A stretch of 64,000 nt of DNA from an uncultured Paracoccaceae bacterium. GTDB taxonomy: Bacteria > Pseudomonadota > Alphaproteobacteria > Rhodobacterales > Rhodobacteraceae. The stretch covers positions 372,001 to 436,000 of the forward strand of contig CATOSB010000001.1 of NCBI GenBank assembly GCA_951812305.1. The letters are read 5' to 3'. Made by a program: the position numbers and the translations under genes. Of the stretch, positions 14,544 through 22,699 are shown one piece after another. The notes beneath the pieces are model-generated. The model had not been told where the DNA came from. It saw only the letters and a list, made by a program, of their open reading frames with translations, and did no database searches. The first letter of the stretch is position 1. Each line of letters begins with the position of its first letter.

Positions 14544-17500
14544 CGTGATTTTGACGGAATATCGTGCCGATCCGCGCAATTTCCAAAGAGGTGCGCGGAT
14601 ATATGATCAGACGCTGGAGAAACAGCATCGTCTGACCCGTGACCGGCTTGGCCGTGTTGATGCCCGATGGGAGCGCTCGACCCGGAATATCCTTGCCTCG
14701 CGCACCGCGTTGTCCGGTCTGGCAGGCGTTGCAGGCGGCGCTGCTGTTATTCAGTTGCGCAGGTATGCAGAACAGTGGCGCGACGTTGAGCGCAGGCTTC
14801 AGTCCATTGGGGTCACTGGCGCGGCTGCGCAGCAAAGTCTGGTGGATCTGGCCATTCGGACCCGCAGTTCCGTTGGGGGAACGGCGGCGGCTGTTCAGCG
14901 ACTGGCGAAGTCCACAGGTGACGGGATCGAAATTACGACGCGCCGTGTGGAAACCCTTCAGAAGTTGTTGGCATCTGGTGGGGCCAGCGGTTCTGAGCGC
15001 GCATCGGTGTCCCTGCAGTTGGGGCAAGCGCTTCAATCCGGCGTTCTGTCCGGTGACGAATTCCGCTCGATCCGGGAAAACGCGCCTGTTGAGTTCCTTG
15101 ATGCTTTGGCAAAGGCCGCTGGTGTTACCCGCGCCGAACTAAAGAAGTTCGCGGAAGATCAGAAGCTGACCAGTGCGATTGTGCTGGAAGCCCTGGATAA
15201 CCTTGCATCGACCGCTGATGCAAAATTCGGTGCGTTGGCGGTGTCTGGCGAAGAGGCCTTCACCGTTCTGACCGCTGGTCTGGTGGCCTATGCGGGCAAG
15301 GTTGACGAAACCCTTGGCGCGACTGCCGCCGTCAACGGGGCTATCGCCTCCCTTGGCGAATACATGGCCGGGGTTGGCGAGGGCGCAGAAACGATGGCGC
15401 GGGCCATAAAGGTTATCGGGGTTGTTTCTCTGGCGACAGCGGGCAGTCGTCGCTTGGGTGCGCTTGGCAGTGCCATACAGAAAACAACCGTTGCGCTCAG
15501 GGCAGATGTTGCTGCCACAAGGCAACAGCTTGCTGCATCCCGTGAACTCCTGGCGCAACGACGTTTGGAAAAGGTTGCCGCAGATGAGCGTTTGCGCGTC
15601 GCTCAAGCGGACATTCGCCAGCGTGCGTTACAGGGCAATGTCACCAAAGCATCGCGCCTGGAACTGGAGCGCGCAACCCGCGCTCACACAAAGGCAGTTA
15701 ACGCCCTGACCGGCGCACAAACCCGCGCACTTGCATCGACGCGCGCGCTGACGGCAGCACAAAAGGCTGCGGCAGTTACAACACGCGCCTGGACTGCGAC
15801 AATGCGCGTCGCGAGCGGGGTGATGGCGTTCTTTGGCGGACCAGTAGGTCTGGCCATCACTGGGCTTACTTTGTTTGTGTCTCTGGTTGCGACAGCGAAG
15901 TCGCCTGTTGAGCGTTTGGATAGTGCCTTGTCATCGCTGCAGGGGGTGTCTGATCAGGCGATGCAATCCATGGACCGCTATGCAGAAGCGTCAAAGCGGG
16001 CCGGTGAAGAACAGGAACGCCTGGGTGGCAAAATCGGGGACGCCAGCCAAGCCATGTTGGCGCAGTCTCGCATCGAGATGCAGGACGCCTTGCGCAAATT
16101 GGAAGAGGAACAGCGGACCCTTCTGAACGATGTCCGCGGCGTTGGCATTCTGAACAACTCTGAAATCACAGGCCCGCTCGGTATGTTGGAGGGCGAACTA
16201 TACCGACTCTACACCCAGTATGGCGGCGACAACGTGTTCCTGTCTAGTGCTATCCAAGGGCTGAAGGATCTGCAGGCAGGAACCGCTGATCTGCAGCAAT
16301 TGTCTGTCGCACTAAATGATGTCCGGGCTGTCGGTGAAGAGGCTTTCGCAGCTCATTCAGCTTACACCAGCGCCGTGGCGGACAATTCAGGTGTCGAGGC
16401 TGCGCGGCGGTCGCTTTTGTCCTATGCGCAGGCGGCAGGAGTTTTCAAAACTTATGTCGAAGCAATCAATCAGGCGGAAGGCCCATTTCAACTTCGGCAG
16501 GCCTATAAAAACTTGGCCATCGCTGTGTTCGATTCCGCTTCGGCATCCCGCCTGTTGGGCAACGAATTTGTTGTTGCGATTGCGGACATCGTAAAAAGCG
16601 GTGCGCTGGCGGAATTGCAGATGCAGTATTTTCGAGCAGTCTTGGCCGGGAATAGCGAAGAGGCCGCGATCTTGCGGGAACAGATTCTTGCTGCGACCGG
16701 CGCGGCGGTCAAACTGGCGTTGACACCGACCCCAGACTATTCGGGTGCGGGGAAAAGTGCGGCGGCGCTGGCGGAACAGCTTGGAATTAGCCTTAATCTT
16801 GCGCAGAGGCTTGCAAACGCGCTGCCCAAGGGTGTGGGGGACAACATAGTCTTCGATCCGCGTGACCCGCGATACAATCCCGAAGCGGCCCGCCTTGGAC
16901 GTATCGCTGCAGGTATGGAAGAGGTCAGCCGGAATGCTGGTCGGGTTTCGGTGTTCGATCCATCCCGCGTCGGGTCCGCAAGAACACCGCGCAGAACGGG
17001 TGGGGGCGGTGGTTCAGCTTCCAGCGCGGATCGAGACGCCGAACGCAACCTGGCTGCGGCGCGCGAATTGCTGGTCGAGAACGGCCAAAAGGCGCTCTAC
17101 ATCGAACAGGAATTGAATGCCGAACGCGAACGCCTGCGCGAGTTGCTGCCTGCGCTTATCGAAATGGGCCTCGCCCGCGCCGATGCTGAAGCTGTGTTGA
17201 ACGCCGAACTGGAGCGCACCGAAGATCGACTGAACCGTGTCCAGACGGCCAGCGAACGGGCGGCTGAGGCCTTCGCAAAGGGCGTTTTGCAGGACATCCG
17301 TGCCGCAGAAGACCTGAATGATGCGCTGGACAAAATTTCAAAACGCTTGCTGGATCTGGCCTTCGATCGGGCGTTTGATTTGCTGGCGGAGCAATTCGCG
17401 CGTATCGGCGAGGGCACTGGGCAGGGCGGCGGGTTTCTTGGGAATATCTTTTCCGGACTGTTTGGCGGCGGTGTCGAGGCTGCGACCGGGGGGCTTGTTC

Positions 17501-17928
17501 ATGGCCCGGGCACATCCACATCCGACAGCATTCCCGCGTGGTTGTCCGATGGTGAATTCGTCATTCGGGCCGCGTCCGTCACGCCTGAAACCCTGCCTAT
17601 GCTCGACGCAATCAACCGTGGCGCGGTTGTGCCCAGGTTTGCTGGCGGCGGACAGGTTGGTCGCGGCGCATCCTCGGCAACCGCCGGTGCTTTGGTGAAC
17701 GTCACCATCCACAATCATGTGAGCAATGCACGGATCGAGACAAAGCCATCGCAAGATGGGCGGGGCCTCGATGTCATGGTGCATGATGTTGTCAATGACG
17801 GTATTCTGGGCGGAAAATACAGCAAGTCACTTGGTCAAAAATTTGGGAATTATATACCAAAGTCACAAAATCGTTTCCTTGGTAAGCCGATGTTATATTT
17901 TAAAAACCATCGAATAGGAATGATTTAG
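14530..17928 (+). CDS. Tail tape measure protein, 3' end replaced by IS1595-type element
   Basis: This 1,132-residue protein sets tail length. It has an N-terminal helical region with the tape-measure hallmark (LQLGQALQSGVLSGDEFRSI, about residues 159-178), a long coiled-coil segment near 320-420, a hydrophobic stretch near 425-460 and a C-terminal LSDGEFVIRA motif found in many tail proteins. The original coding sequence ran through 17844 and then 20784-20813, ending GLRPNAKGT. Element 3 replaces these 9 residues by 28 from its own end. The effect on function is unknown and may be mild. Confidence 0.88.
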   Translation: MLNRDVILTEYRADPRNFQRGARIYDQTLEKQHRLTRDRLGRVDARWERSTRNILASRTALSGLAGVAGGAAVIQLRRYAEQWRDVERRLQSIGVTGAAAQQSLVDLAIRTRSSVGGTAAAVQRLAKSTGDGIEITTRRVETLQKLLASGGASGSERASVSLQLGQALQSGVLSGDEFRSIRENAPVEFLDALAKAAGVTRAELKKFAEDQKLTSAIVLEALDNLASTADAKFGALAVSGEEAFTVLTAGLVAYAGKVDETLGATAAVNGAIASLGEYMAGVGEGAETMARAIKVIGVVSLATAGSRRLGALGSAIQKTTVALRADVAATRQQLAASRELLAQRRLEKVAADERLRVAQADIRQRALQGNVTKASRLELERATRAHTKAVNALTGAQTRALASTRALTAAQKAAAVTTRAWTATMRVASGVMAFFGGPVGLAITGLTLFVSLVATAKSPVERLDSALSSLQGVSDQAMQSMDRYAEASKRAGEEQERLGGKIGDASQAMLAQSRIEMQDALRKLEEEQRTLLNDVRGVGILNNSEITGPLGMLEGELYRLYTQYGGDNVFLSSAIQGLKDLQAGTADLQQLSVALNDVRAVGEEAFAAHSAYTSAVADNSGVEAARRSLLSYAQAAGVFKTYVEAINQAEGPFQLRQAYKNLAIAVFDSASASRLLGNEFVVAIADIVKSGALAELQMQYFRAVLAGNSEEAAILREQILAATGAAVKLALTPTPDYSGAGKSAAALAEQLGISLNLAQRLANALPKGVGDNIVFDPRDPRYNPEAARLGRIAAGMEEVSRNAGRVSVFDPSRVGSARTPRRTGGGGGSASSADRDAERNLAAARELLVENGQKALYIEQELNAERERLRELLPALIEMGLARADAEAVLNAELERTEDRLNRVQTASERAAEAFAKGVLQDIRAAEDLNDALDKISKRLLDLAFDRAFDLLAEQFARIGEGTGQGGGFLGNIFSGLFGGGVEAATGGLVHGPGTSTSDSIPAWLSDGEFVIRAASVTPETLPMLDAINRGAVVPRFAGGGQVGRGASSATAGALVNVTIHNHVSNARIETKPSQDGRGLDVMVHDVVNDGILGGKYSKSLGQKFGNYIPKSQNRFLGKPMLYFKNHRIGMI

Positions 17929-17945
17929 CCCTCGTTTGAAGTCGT

Positions 17946-18443
17946 TTAGTCTTTGTCGTGATTTGGAAACATCTCTGGCTCGGGCGGTAAAGGAGGGGCG
18001 CATATCTTCAGTTTGATCCGATCACGTCTTGGCAGAACACCATTGAACGTCAAAAGATCACTTCCATCGAAGGTGTGGAGTTCATCTAGATTTTCCAATA
18101 GACAGCTGGCGACGTGAATTGCATCTTGCGGTTTGCCAAGGCCAGAGTGGCATCGAAGTAGTCGTCTGGCTAGATTGCCAACGTCCACGTTGACTTCGAT
18201 CTTCTTGATGAACTCCGCTTCAATGAAATCCTCAAACTCCCTGTCCTTTTCCTCCTCAATTCCGGACGACTCTCCGTCACACTTCTTTTTCCAGACCTCT
18301 GCTAAGGTAAATGCAGACGTCCAAAGCTCCGCCTTACCACGTTTAGCGAGGTCTATAACGTGCCGACAGCGCTCCACACGGTCAGCATCTGCTTGCGTGA
18401 TCATCTCTATCCACAAACATGCGTCCCAATAGTATTTCGGCAC
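17946..18443 (-). CDS. PIN-domain ribonuclease (toxin-like)
   Basis: The protein (165 residues from GTG at 18443; a TTG at 18452 is the alternative) has the PIN-fold acidic set: Asp in YYWDACLW, Glu in FTLAEVWKK, Asp in KPQDAIHVA and Asp in HTFDGSDLL. PIN proteins are metal-dependent RNases and often toxins. Its start lies one base after the stop of the upstream 281-residue gene, so the two are translationally coupled. It is passenger cargo of element 3. The partner is not a small DNA-binding antitoxin, so a classic VapBC pair is not shown. Confidence 0.78.
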   Translation of the reverse strand: MPKYYWDACLWIEMITQADADRVERCRHVIDLAKRGKAELWTSAFTLAEVWKKKCDGESSGIEEEKDREFEDFIEAEFIKKIEVNVDVGNLARRLLRCHSGLGKPQDAIHVASCLLENLDELHTFDGSDLLTFNGVLPRRDRIKLKICAPPLPPEPEMFPNHDKD

Positions 18444-18444
18444 A

Positions 18445-19290
18445 TCAGCCAAGTTCGTTTTCTCGCAACTTATCTAAATATTCGTAGGCAGGAAGTCCGC
18501 CGGTGAAATCCGGATCATGAAGGTCATTGACTTTGGAGTCTTTGGTTCCAATGAAGGAAATTCTGCCATCGTATACACGAAGCATCTTCCCGTTTGCATC
18601 GTAATTTATGACGCCTCGAACGCGAGCACGGCGGTGCGCCCAAACATCGCCAGCTGTGAGGCTTCGTTCAATTTCATCTCGGGCATCATCGGAAATTCGG
18701 CATTGAATTTCACGTCCACTTCGATGCTCGCGTAGTTTAATTGCGGGTTCATCATAAGAAGTGCTTAGATCAAGTATCCGGCCTTCTATGGAGCCATACT
18801 CCTTCCGCGCAAAAGTGCTGAATAGATACTCATATTCTTCGTCGTCTTCACCGTTGATTGCGGCCAAAGAGCGCTCTGCCTGTTGCGGCTCAATCCTGTA
18901 GACAGCATCTTCTCCCAATTCGATTGTCGTACAACCAATTCCATTGAAGTTCCGCTGCAAAATGCGTTTTACAACTTTGCGCTTTTCGGCAGGAAAATCC
19001 GCGTCTAGTGGCTTACCTTCCTGGAGGCGAGAAAGGCCGCGCTCAATTACCGCCACATAATCACGTACTTGACCAAAGGCGGGTGCGTTGGTTCTGAGGT
19101 CAACTGGTGTTGCTTCTGCTGTAAATGGAGAGTTGGTACTGGCGGACACAAGATTCCAGACAATGTCAGACTGCCCTTGATCCGTGATCAGATCAAAGTA
19201 GTCCATGACTTGTTGCATGGCGTCTTTTACGTCGAGAACTTCCGGATGGTCCAGGGAAGCTTCAATGGTGATTTTCTTTTGCTTAATCAC
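18445..19290 (-). CDS. Unrecognised 281-residue partner of the PIN protein
   Basis: The GTG at 19290 is chosen because AGGAGG lies 8 bp upstream; a GTG at 19299 sits too close to it. The protein is acidic and mixed alpha/beta, with no membrane segment. Its N-terminus has DHPEVLDVKDAMQQVMDYFD and its C-terminal half, with SIEGRILDLS and a beta-rich DGRISFIGT region, may be a small barrel that binds nucleic acid or protein. It is the first gene of a two-gene operon with the PIN nuclease. I do not recognise a family. Antitoxin or specificity subunit are guesses from context. Confidence 0.6.
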   Translation of the reverse strand: MIKQKKITIEASLDHPEVLDVKDAMQQVMDYFDLITDQGQSDIVWNLVSASTNSPFTAEATPVDLRTNAPAFGQVRDYVAVIERGLSRLQEGKPLDADFPAEKRKVVKRILQRNFNGIGCTTIELGEDAVYRIEPQQAERSLAAINGEDDEEYEYLFSTFARKEYGSIEGRILDLSTSYDEPAIKLREHRSGREIQCRISDDARDEIERSLTAGDVWAHRRARVRGVINYDANGKMLRVYDGRISFIGTKDSKVNDLHDPDFTGGLPAYEYLDKLRENELG

Positions 19291-19443
19291 GTTACTCACC
19301 TCCTGTGCAGATTCTACACGCCCAATGAAACCCGGTAAAGGGTTCTACTCCCTCCGTCCGCTCCACTGGAAACGCAGATGCCTAAGCGGGACAGATCATC
19401 GCTTCCTTGGTAGAGATTAGCGCGGGTAAGCCCGTAATGCACG

Positions 19444-19605
19444 TCAATTCGGTTTTCTTGCGTTATCCCGAATCAGCTTGACAGGCTTGAGCACGGCTTC
19501 TGCAAGTTCATCAGGCGTTGCATCGATCCTCACATCCTCAAGCATTTCCTTCTTACCGGGCTGATAAGTATTTGGTTGCAACCGGACTTCCGATTTATCG
19601 CTCAT
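19444..19605 (-). CDS. Small 53-residue protein in element 3
   Basis: This acidic peptide contains DVRIDATPDELAEAVLKPV, a motif I associate with small phage-linked proteins of unknown role. Its ATG overlaps the stop of the HNH remnant (ATGA), so the two look like an operon inherited together. No function is known. It lies upstream of the PIN operon on the same strand. Confidence 0.5.
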   Translation of the reverse strand: MSDKSEVRLQPNTYQPGKKEMLEDVRIDATPDELAEAVLKPVKLIRDNARKPN

Positions 19606-19763
19606 TGCGCCGCTCTCCATTCAGCCATGGTGCGTCCGCCCTTGCTTCGGTTGCAGCCTGAGCAGAGCAGTTGCAGGTTATCGGGATGGTCCGCGCTGCT
19701 GGCGAAGTTCACGGTCATGCCGCTGGATTGGCACCACTTGCCAATCCTGTGTGTGCAATAAGG
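19602..19763 (-). pseudogene. HNH endonuclease C-terminal remnant
   Basis: The frame is open only after a stop at 19764-19766, and lacks a start before the motif. It encodes the end of an HNH nuclease: DNLQLLCSGCNRSKGGRTM carries the CxxC zinc knuckle and the final HNH helix. The N-terminal half, including the first catalytic His, is missing and is replaced by the 3' end of the transposase gene, which overlaps it in another frame. It suggests that the element captured or recombined with an HNH gene. Confidence 0.65.
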
Positions 19764-20692
19764 TCATTATACCGAAGGCGCTTGCCAACCATACCCGCAG
19801 CCATTTGGCCCATCTGGTCAGCAGTATCCCTGGACCGAACATTGTGACGGCCCGAGAACTCATCAACATAGCGGTTCAGGTGCTTGGGTGACATTTTGTG
19901 GAACGTCCCCTTGTGTGCCCGCTTGAGCGGTGCCCAGAAGCTTTCCAGCCCGTTTGTGTGCGCCTGATCGCGAACATACTCCCCGACAGAGTGCCTGACC
20001 GCTTCGTGCGGCCTGTCGATGCCCTTATAGGCGCTGGCGTCGTCTGTGTAGACGGTCGCGCCTTCAACCGTGTGATCGGTCACAAATCCTTGCAGCGTCA
20101 TGGCATCGGTTTTTTCCACGACTTTAGCCACAACCCGACCCGTAGCCCGATCCCGGATGCCAGCAACGGCGGCCTTACCTACCGCGCCGCGTCCGGCTTT
20201 CAGCTTCTTGTGAGAGTGCTTGTTTGTCTCCTTGCCGCCAACGTAGGTTTCATCGGCCTCAACAGGGCCGTTGAACAAAGGTTTTCCGGCCTTGTGTGCT
20301 TCTCTGAGACGATGGGCCAAGTGCCAAGCGCTTTTCTGGGTGATTTCAAGGTCACGATGCAGCTTCATGCTGGACACGCCCTTGAGATTGGTTGTCACAA
20401 GGTAGATGGCGATTGCCCACGTCTGATAACCAAGTTTCGTCCCTTGCATTACGTTGCCGGTTTTCAAGCTGAACATCGGGCGGTCCGGGCAATCACGGCA
20501 GCGATGGGTCATTGACTTGTGCTTGATGTTTGATTGCACTTCAAAAGACCCGCAATGGGGACAATAGGGGCCGTCCGGCCATATTTTGTCTGCAAACCAC
20601 TTTTCGGCAGCTGCGTCATCCGGGAACATGCGAAGAAGTTGGATCAGGCTTATGCCTTCACGATCTGACTTGCCGGGTGCCTTATGCGCCAT
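19715..20692 (-). CDS. IS1595-family (ISXO2-like) transposase
   Basis: This 325-residue transposase has an N-terminal zinc ribbon (CPHC ... CRDC, about residues 42-68) and a DDE-type core with Asp in EADETYVGG, Asp in VYTDDASAY and the HTNGLESFWAPLKR block that holds the third catalytic position in this family. It reads into the HNH remnant at its 3' end, so its last 10 or so residues may not be original. It drives element 3, whose repeats and 8-bp duplication fit the family. Confidence 0.9.
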   Translation of the reverse strand: MAHKAPGKSDREGISLIQLLRMFPDDAAAEKWFADKIWPDGPYCPHCGSFEVQSNIKHKSMTHRCRDCPDRPMFSLKTGNVMQGTKLGYQTWAIAIYLVTTNLKGVSSMKLHRDLEITQKSAWHLAHRLREAHKAGKPLFNGPVEADETYVGGKETNKHSHKKLKAGRGAVGKAAVAGIRDRATGRVVAKVVEKTDAMTLQGFVTDHTVEGATVYTDDASAYKGIDRPHEAVRHSVGEYVRDQAHTNGLESFWAPLKRAHKGTFHKMSPKHLNRYVDEFSGRHNVRSRDTADQMGQMAAGMVGKRLRYNDLIAHTGLASGANPAA

Positions 20693-20809
20693 ATCTTGCC
20701 CTCCGTTGTGACTTTAATATAAACCACCTTCGCAGTCAGGGCAAGCTTGAAATGTGACTTTGGTATATAATTCCCAAAAATTTGGCCTGCGACCAAACGC
20801 GAAAGGCAC

Positions 20810-21175
20810 ATGATGATCCATTGGCCGGAATTCATGCCACCGCCCGTGTATGACCAGATCAGCGTTGGCGCGCCCGTGGGGGCCGTGCTGCGGACGGATA
20901 TGGAAGCGGGGCCAGCGAAACAGCGTCGCCGGTTTACCGCCGCGCCGCGCCCGGTGTTGCTGGTTTTCGAGCCTGTGAGCGAAAAAGGCATCTCGGATTT
21001 CGACCGCTTCTTTGTCGAGGACATCCAGTCGGGCGCATTGGGATTTCAGATGAAACACCCCATTACGGATGATCTGCGTATGTTTCGTTTTGTTGGCGGC
21101 GATGAACCCTGGCATGTCGCGCCGATTGGCAAAGATGCCTTTCGGATCAGCGTATCATTGGAGTTGTTGCCATGA
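20810..21175 (+). CDS. Minor tail protein
   Basis: This 121-residue protein directly follows the ancestral tape measure end; its ATG overlaps the original tape measure stop (20811-20813). It contains FRFVGGDEPWHVAPIGKDAFRISVSLELLP, which resembles small tail proteins found between tape measure and DUF1833 genes. A role in the baseplate or tail tip is inferred by order. It overlaps the next gene by 4 bp. With element 3 inserted upstream, phage read-through transcription may be reduced. Confidence 0.65.
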   Translation: MMIHWPEFMPPPVYDQISVGAPVGAVLRTDMEAGPAKQRRRFTAAPRPVLLVFEPVSEKGISDFDRFFVEDIQSGALGFQMKHPITDDLRMFRFVGGDEPWHVAPIGKDAFRISVSLELLP

Positions 21176-21645
21176 GATCGACCTTAAGCACCCAGATGCT
21201 GTCGGCCATGCATGCCGAAAGTTCCGGTGAAGTTGTTTTGCCCCTGGTGAAACTGACGCAGGACGGCTGGGATCAGAGCATCTGCATCGTGCCGAACTGG
21301 GAGCCGGTTGCGCATCTGGGTGAAACATACCTGCCTTTGGCCTTCCAGATCGGTTTGCCGGATGAAGAGGCCGAAGGCGTTCCTGTGCTGAGCTGGGTGG
21401 CTGATAACGTAGACCGTCGCCTGGTCGAGGCGCTGCGCACGGTGACCGGTGCGGTGTCGGCGCGTATCGTCTGGGTGCTGGCGTCCAGCCCGGATCACAT
21501 CGAGGTCGGGCCGCTGGAAATGGAAATGCGGGCTGTGCAATACAACGCGCAACAGATCAGCGGCACACTGGGCGTCGAGCCAATCCTGGAAGCGCAGTTC
21601 GGGCATCTGGTTATGAACCCAAAGAACACCCCGGCGCTGTTCTGA
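21172..21645 (+). CDS. Minor tail protein (DUF1833-like)
   Basis: This 157-residue protein fits the DUF1833 family, the counterpart of lambda tail-tip protein L/M: LSWVADNVDRRLVEALR and PDHIEVGPLEMEMRAVQY are typical blocks. It is translationally coupled to the preceding tail gene. It would join the tail tube to the tip complex together with the hydrolase and the J-like protein downstream. The antisense hicAB module separates it from those genes. Confidence 0.72.
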   Translation: MRSTLSTQMLSAMHAESSGEVVLPLVKLTQDGWDQSICIVPNWEPVAHLGETYLPLAFQIGLPDEEAEGVPVLSWVADNVDRRLVEALRTVTGAVSARIVWVLASSPDHIEVGPLEMEMRAVQYNAQQISGTLGVEPILEAQFGHLVMNPKNTPALF

Positions 21646-21650
21646 GGATG

Positions 21651-22040
21651 TCAGCCGTGTCGCAGCTTATGCAGCGCCCCTTCGGCAAGGAAGGCGGAGC
21701 GATTAGGGGCAATCGCGTCAATGCGCTTCAAAAGCCCTTCCGGCAACATGATGTTCACGCGGATATTCCGGCCCGGAAGAATGGCCTGAATATAGGCAAC
21801 CAATCCGTTGTCTTTCGCGCCTTCTGTACATGCAGCCTCATAGGAAAAGGGTTCCGGCGGGGTTTCTCCGGCGGCGCTCAGATCGTCCAGCACTTCCTGA
21901 AGGATTGCGGCGGCGTCCTGAATAGCGGCTTCGACGGTTTCGCCAGAGGTGTTGATGTTGATGCCGGGAATGGTCACGCCAACATGTCCGGCTTCAGGAT
22001 CGGGCGGAAACACAACAGCGGGATAAATTACATGGTTCAT
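21651..22040 (-). CDS. hicB: HicB-type antitoxin
   Basis: This 129-residue protein has an N-terminal RNase H-like HicB domain (VIYPAVVFPPDPEAGHVGVTIPG) and a C-terminal ribbon-helix-helix-like segment (RVNIMLPEGLLKRIDAIA). It neutralises HicA and represses the operon. It is the second gene, 9 bp after hicA, and its stop lies 5 bp from the convergent DUF1833 tail gene. The module is antisense to the late tail genes and may have been acquired as a unit. Confidence 0.87.
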   Translation of the reverse strand: MNHVIYPAVVFPPDPEAGHVGVTIPGININTSGETVEAAIQDAAAILQEVLDDLSAAGETPPEPFSYEAACTEGAKDNGLVAYIQAILPGRNIRVNIMLPEGLLKRIDAIAPNRSAFLAEGALHKLRHG

Positions 22041-22049
22041 CTCAGTTCC

Positions 22050-22229
22050 TCATTTCAGCTTTGTGCCGGTTTGGCGTTCGATGGCGCGGACAACGGTTTC
22101 GGCAATTTCGGTTTGGCGGGATACCGCAGAAACATAAACGCCATCCTTGTAGACCTTTGTGTGGTTGCCGCCCTCGCGCAGATCAAAGCCCGCTTTCCTG
22201 AGTTTCCGAAGGATGTCGCGGCGTTTCAT
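22050..22229 (-). CDS. hicA: HicA-type mRNA interferase toxin
   Basis: This 59-residue protein has the HicA double-stranded-RNA-binding-like fold: MKRRDILRKLRKAGFDLREGGNHTKVY, with the catalytic His in GGNHTKV. The start at 22229 has GGAG 9 bp upstream; longer frames reach 22265 but ignore this site. It is transcribed from a strong sigma-70-like promoter (22253-22281) and lies in front of hicB, the usual toxin-first order. Confidence 0.88.
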   Translation of the reverse strand: MKRRDILRKLRKAGFDLREGGNHTKVYKDGVYVSAVSRQTEIAETVVRAIERQTGTKLK

Positions 22230-22230
22230 G

Positions 22231-22281
22231 CTTATCTCCATTTGATAAGTAATAAATACACACAATTGCTATTGGCGTCAA
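22231..22281 (-). promoter_or_regulatory. hicAB promoter and candidate operator
   Basis: On the minus strand TTGACG (22276-22281) and TATTTA (22253-22258) are 17 bp apart, a near-consensus sigma-70 pair. The inverted repeat CTTATC / GATAAG (22231-22236 and 22244-22249) lies between promoter and start and could bind HicB. Inference from sequence only. Confidence 0.65.
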
Positions 22282-22318
22282 GTAATAATGCACAACAGTT
22301 ACACACTGGTAGCTAAGA

Positions 22319-22699
22319 ATGTGGACCGATGACTGGGTTGGCCTTCCCTACCGGGAACTTGGCAGGGGGCCGGAAAGCTATGATTGTCTGGGGCTGTTTG
22401 TTGCCCTGCAGCGCGCGCGCCACGGGCGGACTGTCTTTGACCCGATGTGCACCGTGCAGACCGCGATGCGCAAAGGTTTTGCGGCACATGAGAAGCCCAA
22501 TTGGCGACGTGTAAACGTGGGCCATCCGGGCTGCGCTATCCTGTTCAAAGTGCGCGGCCTGGAACTGCACATTGCCTATGGACTGGATGATCAGCGGATG
22601 CTGCATACCGGGCAGGACACGGGCGAAAGCCTGATCGAGACCTATCGCACCGCCGGGTGGGGCGACCGAATGGAAGGGATTTATGCGTATGCGGGCTGA
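22319..22699 (+). CDS. NlpC/P60-type tail cell-wall hydrolase
   Basis: This 126-residue protein fits phage NlpC/P60 hydrolases (lambda K / GTA gp14-like) that open peptidoglycan during DNA entry. The nucleophile Cys is in YDCLGLFVAL near residue 22 and the His in ELHIAYGL near 83. The start has a weak site in GGTAGCTAAGA. It overlaps the tip protein gene by 17 bp. Confidence 0.78.
   Translation: MWTDDWVGLPYRELGRGPESYDCLGLFVALQRARHGRTVFDPMCTVQTAMRKGFAAHEKPNWRRVNVGHPGCAILFKVRGLELHIAYGLDDQRMLHTGQDTGESLIETYRTAGWGDRMEGIYAYAG

Larger units (their letters stand above)
17845..20775. mobile_element. Element 3: IS1595-type element with passenger genes
   Basis: The ends are perfect 23-bp inverted repeats beginning GGGAATTATATACC (17845-17867 and 20753-20775). 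AAAAATTT is duplicated on both sides (17837-17844 and 20776-20783), the 8-bp length typical of the IS1595 family. The 2,931-bp element carries the transposase plus, in the same minus-strand direction, an HNH remnant, a 53-residue protein, a 281-residue unknown protein and a PIN-domain protein. Removal restores the tape measure reading frame exactly. Confidence 0.93.

Noticed and set aside
17946..19290. Standard VapBC toxin-antitoxin pair
   Set aside because: The PIN protein fits a toxin, but the partner is 281 residues and shows no VapB-like DNA-binding domain.
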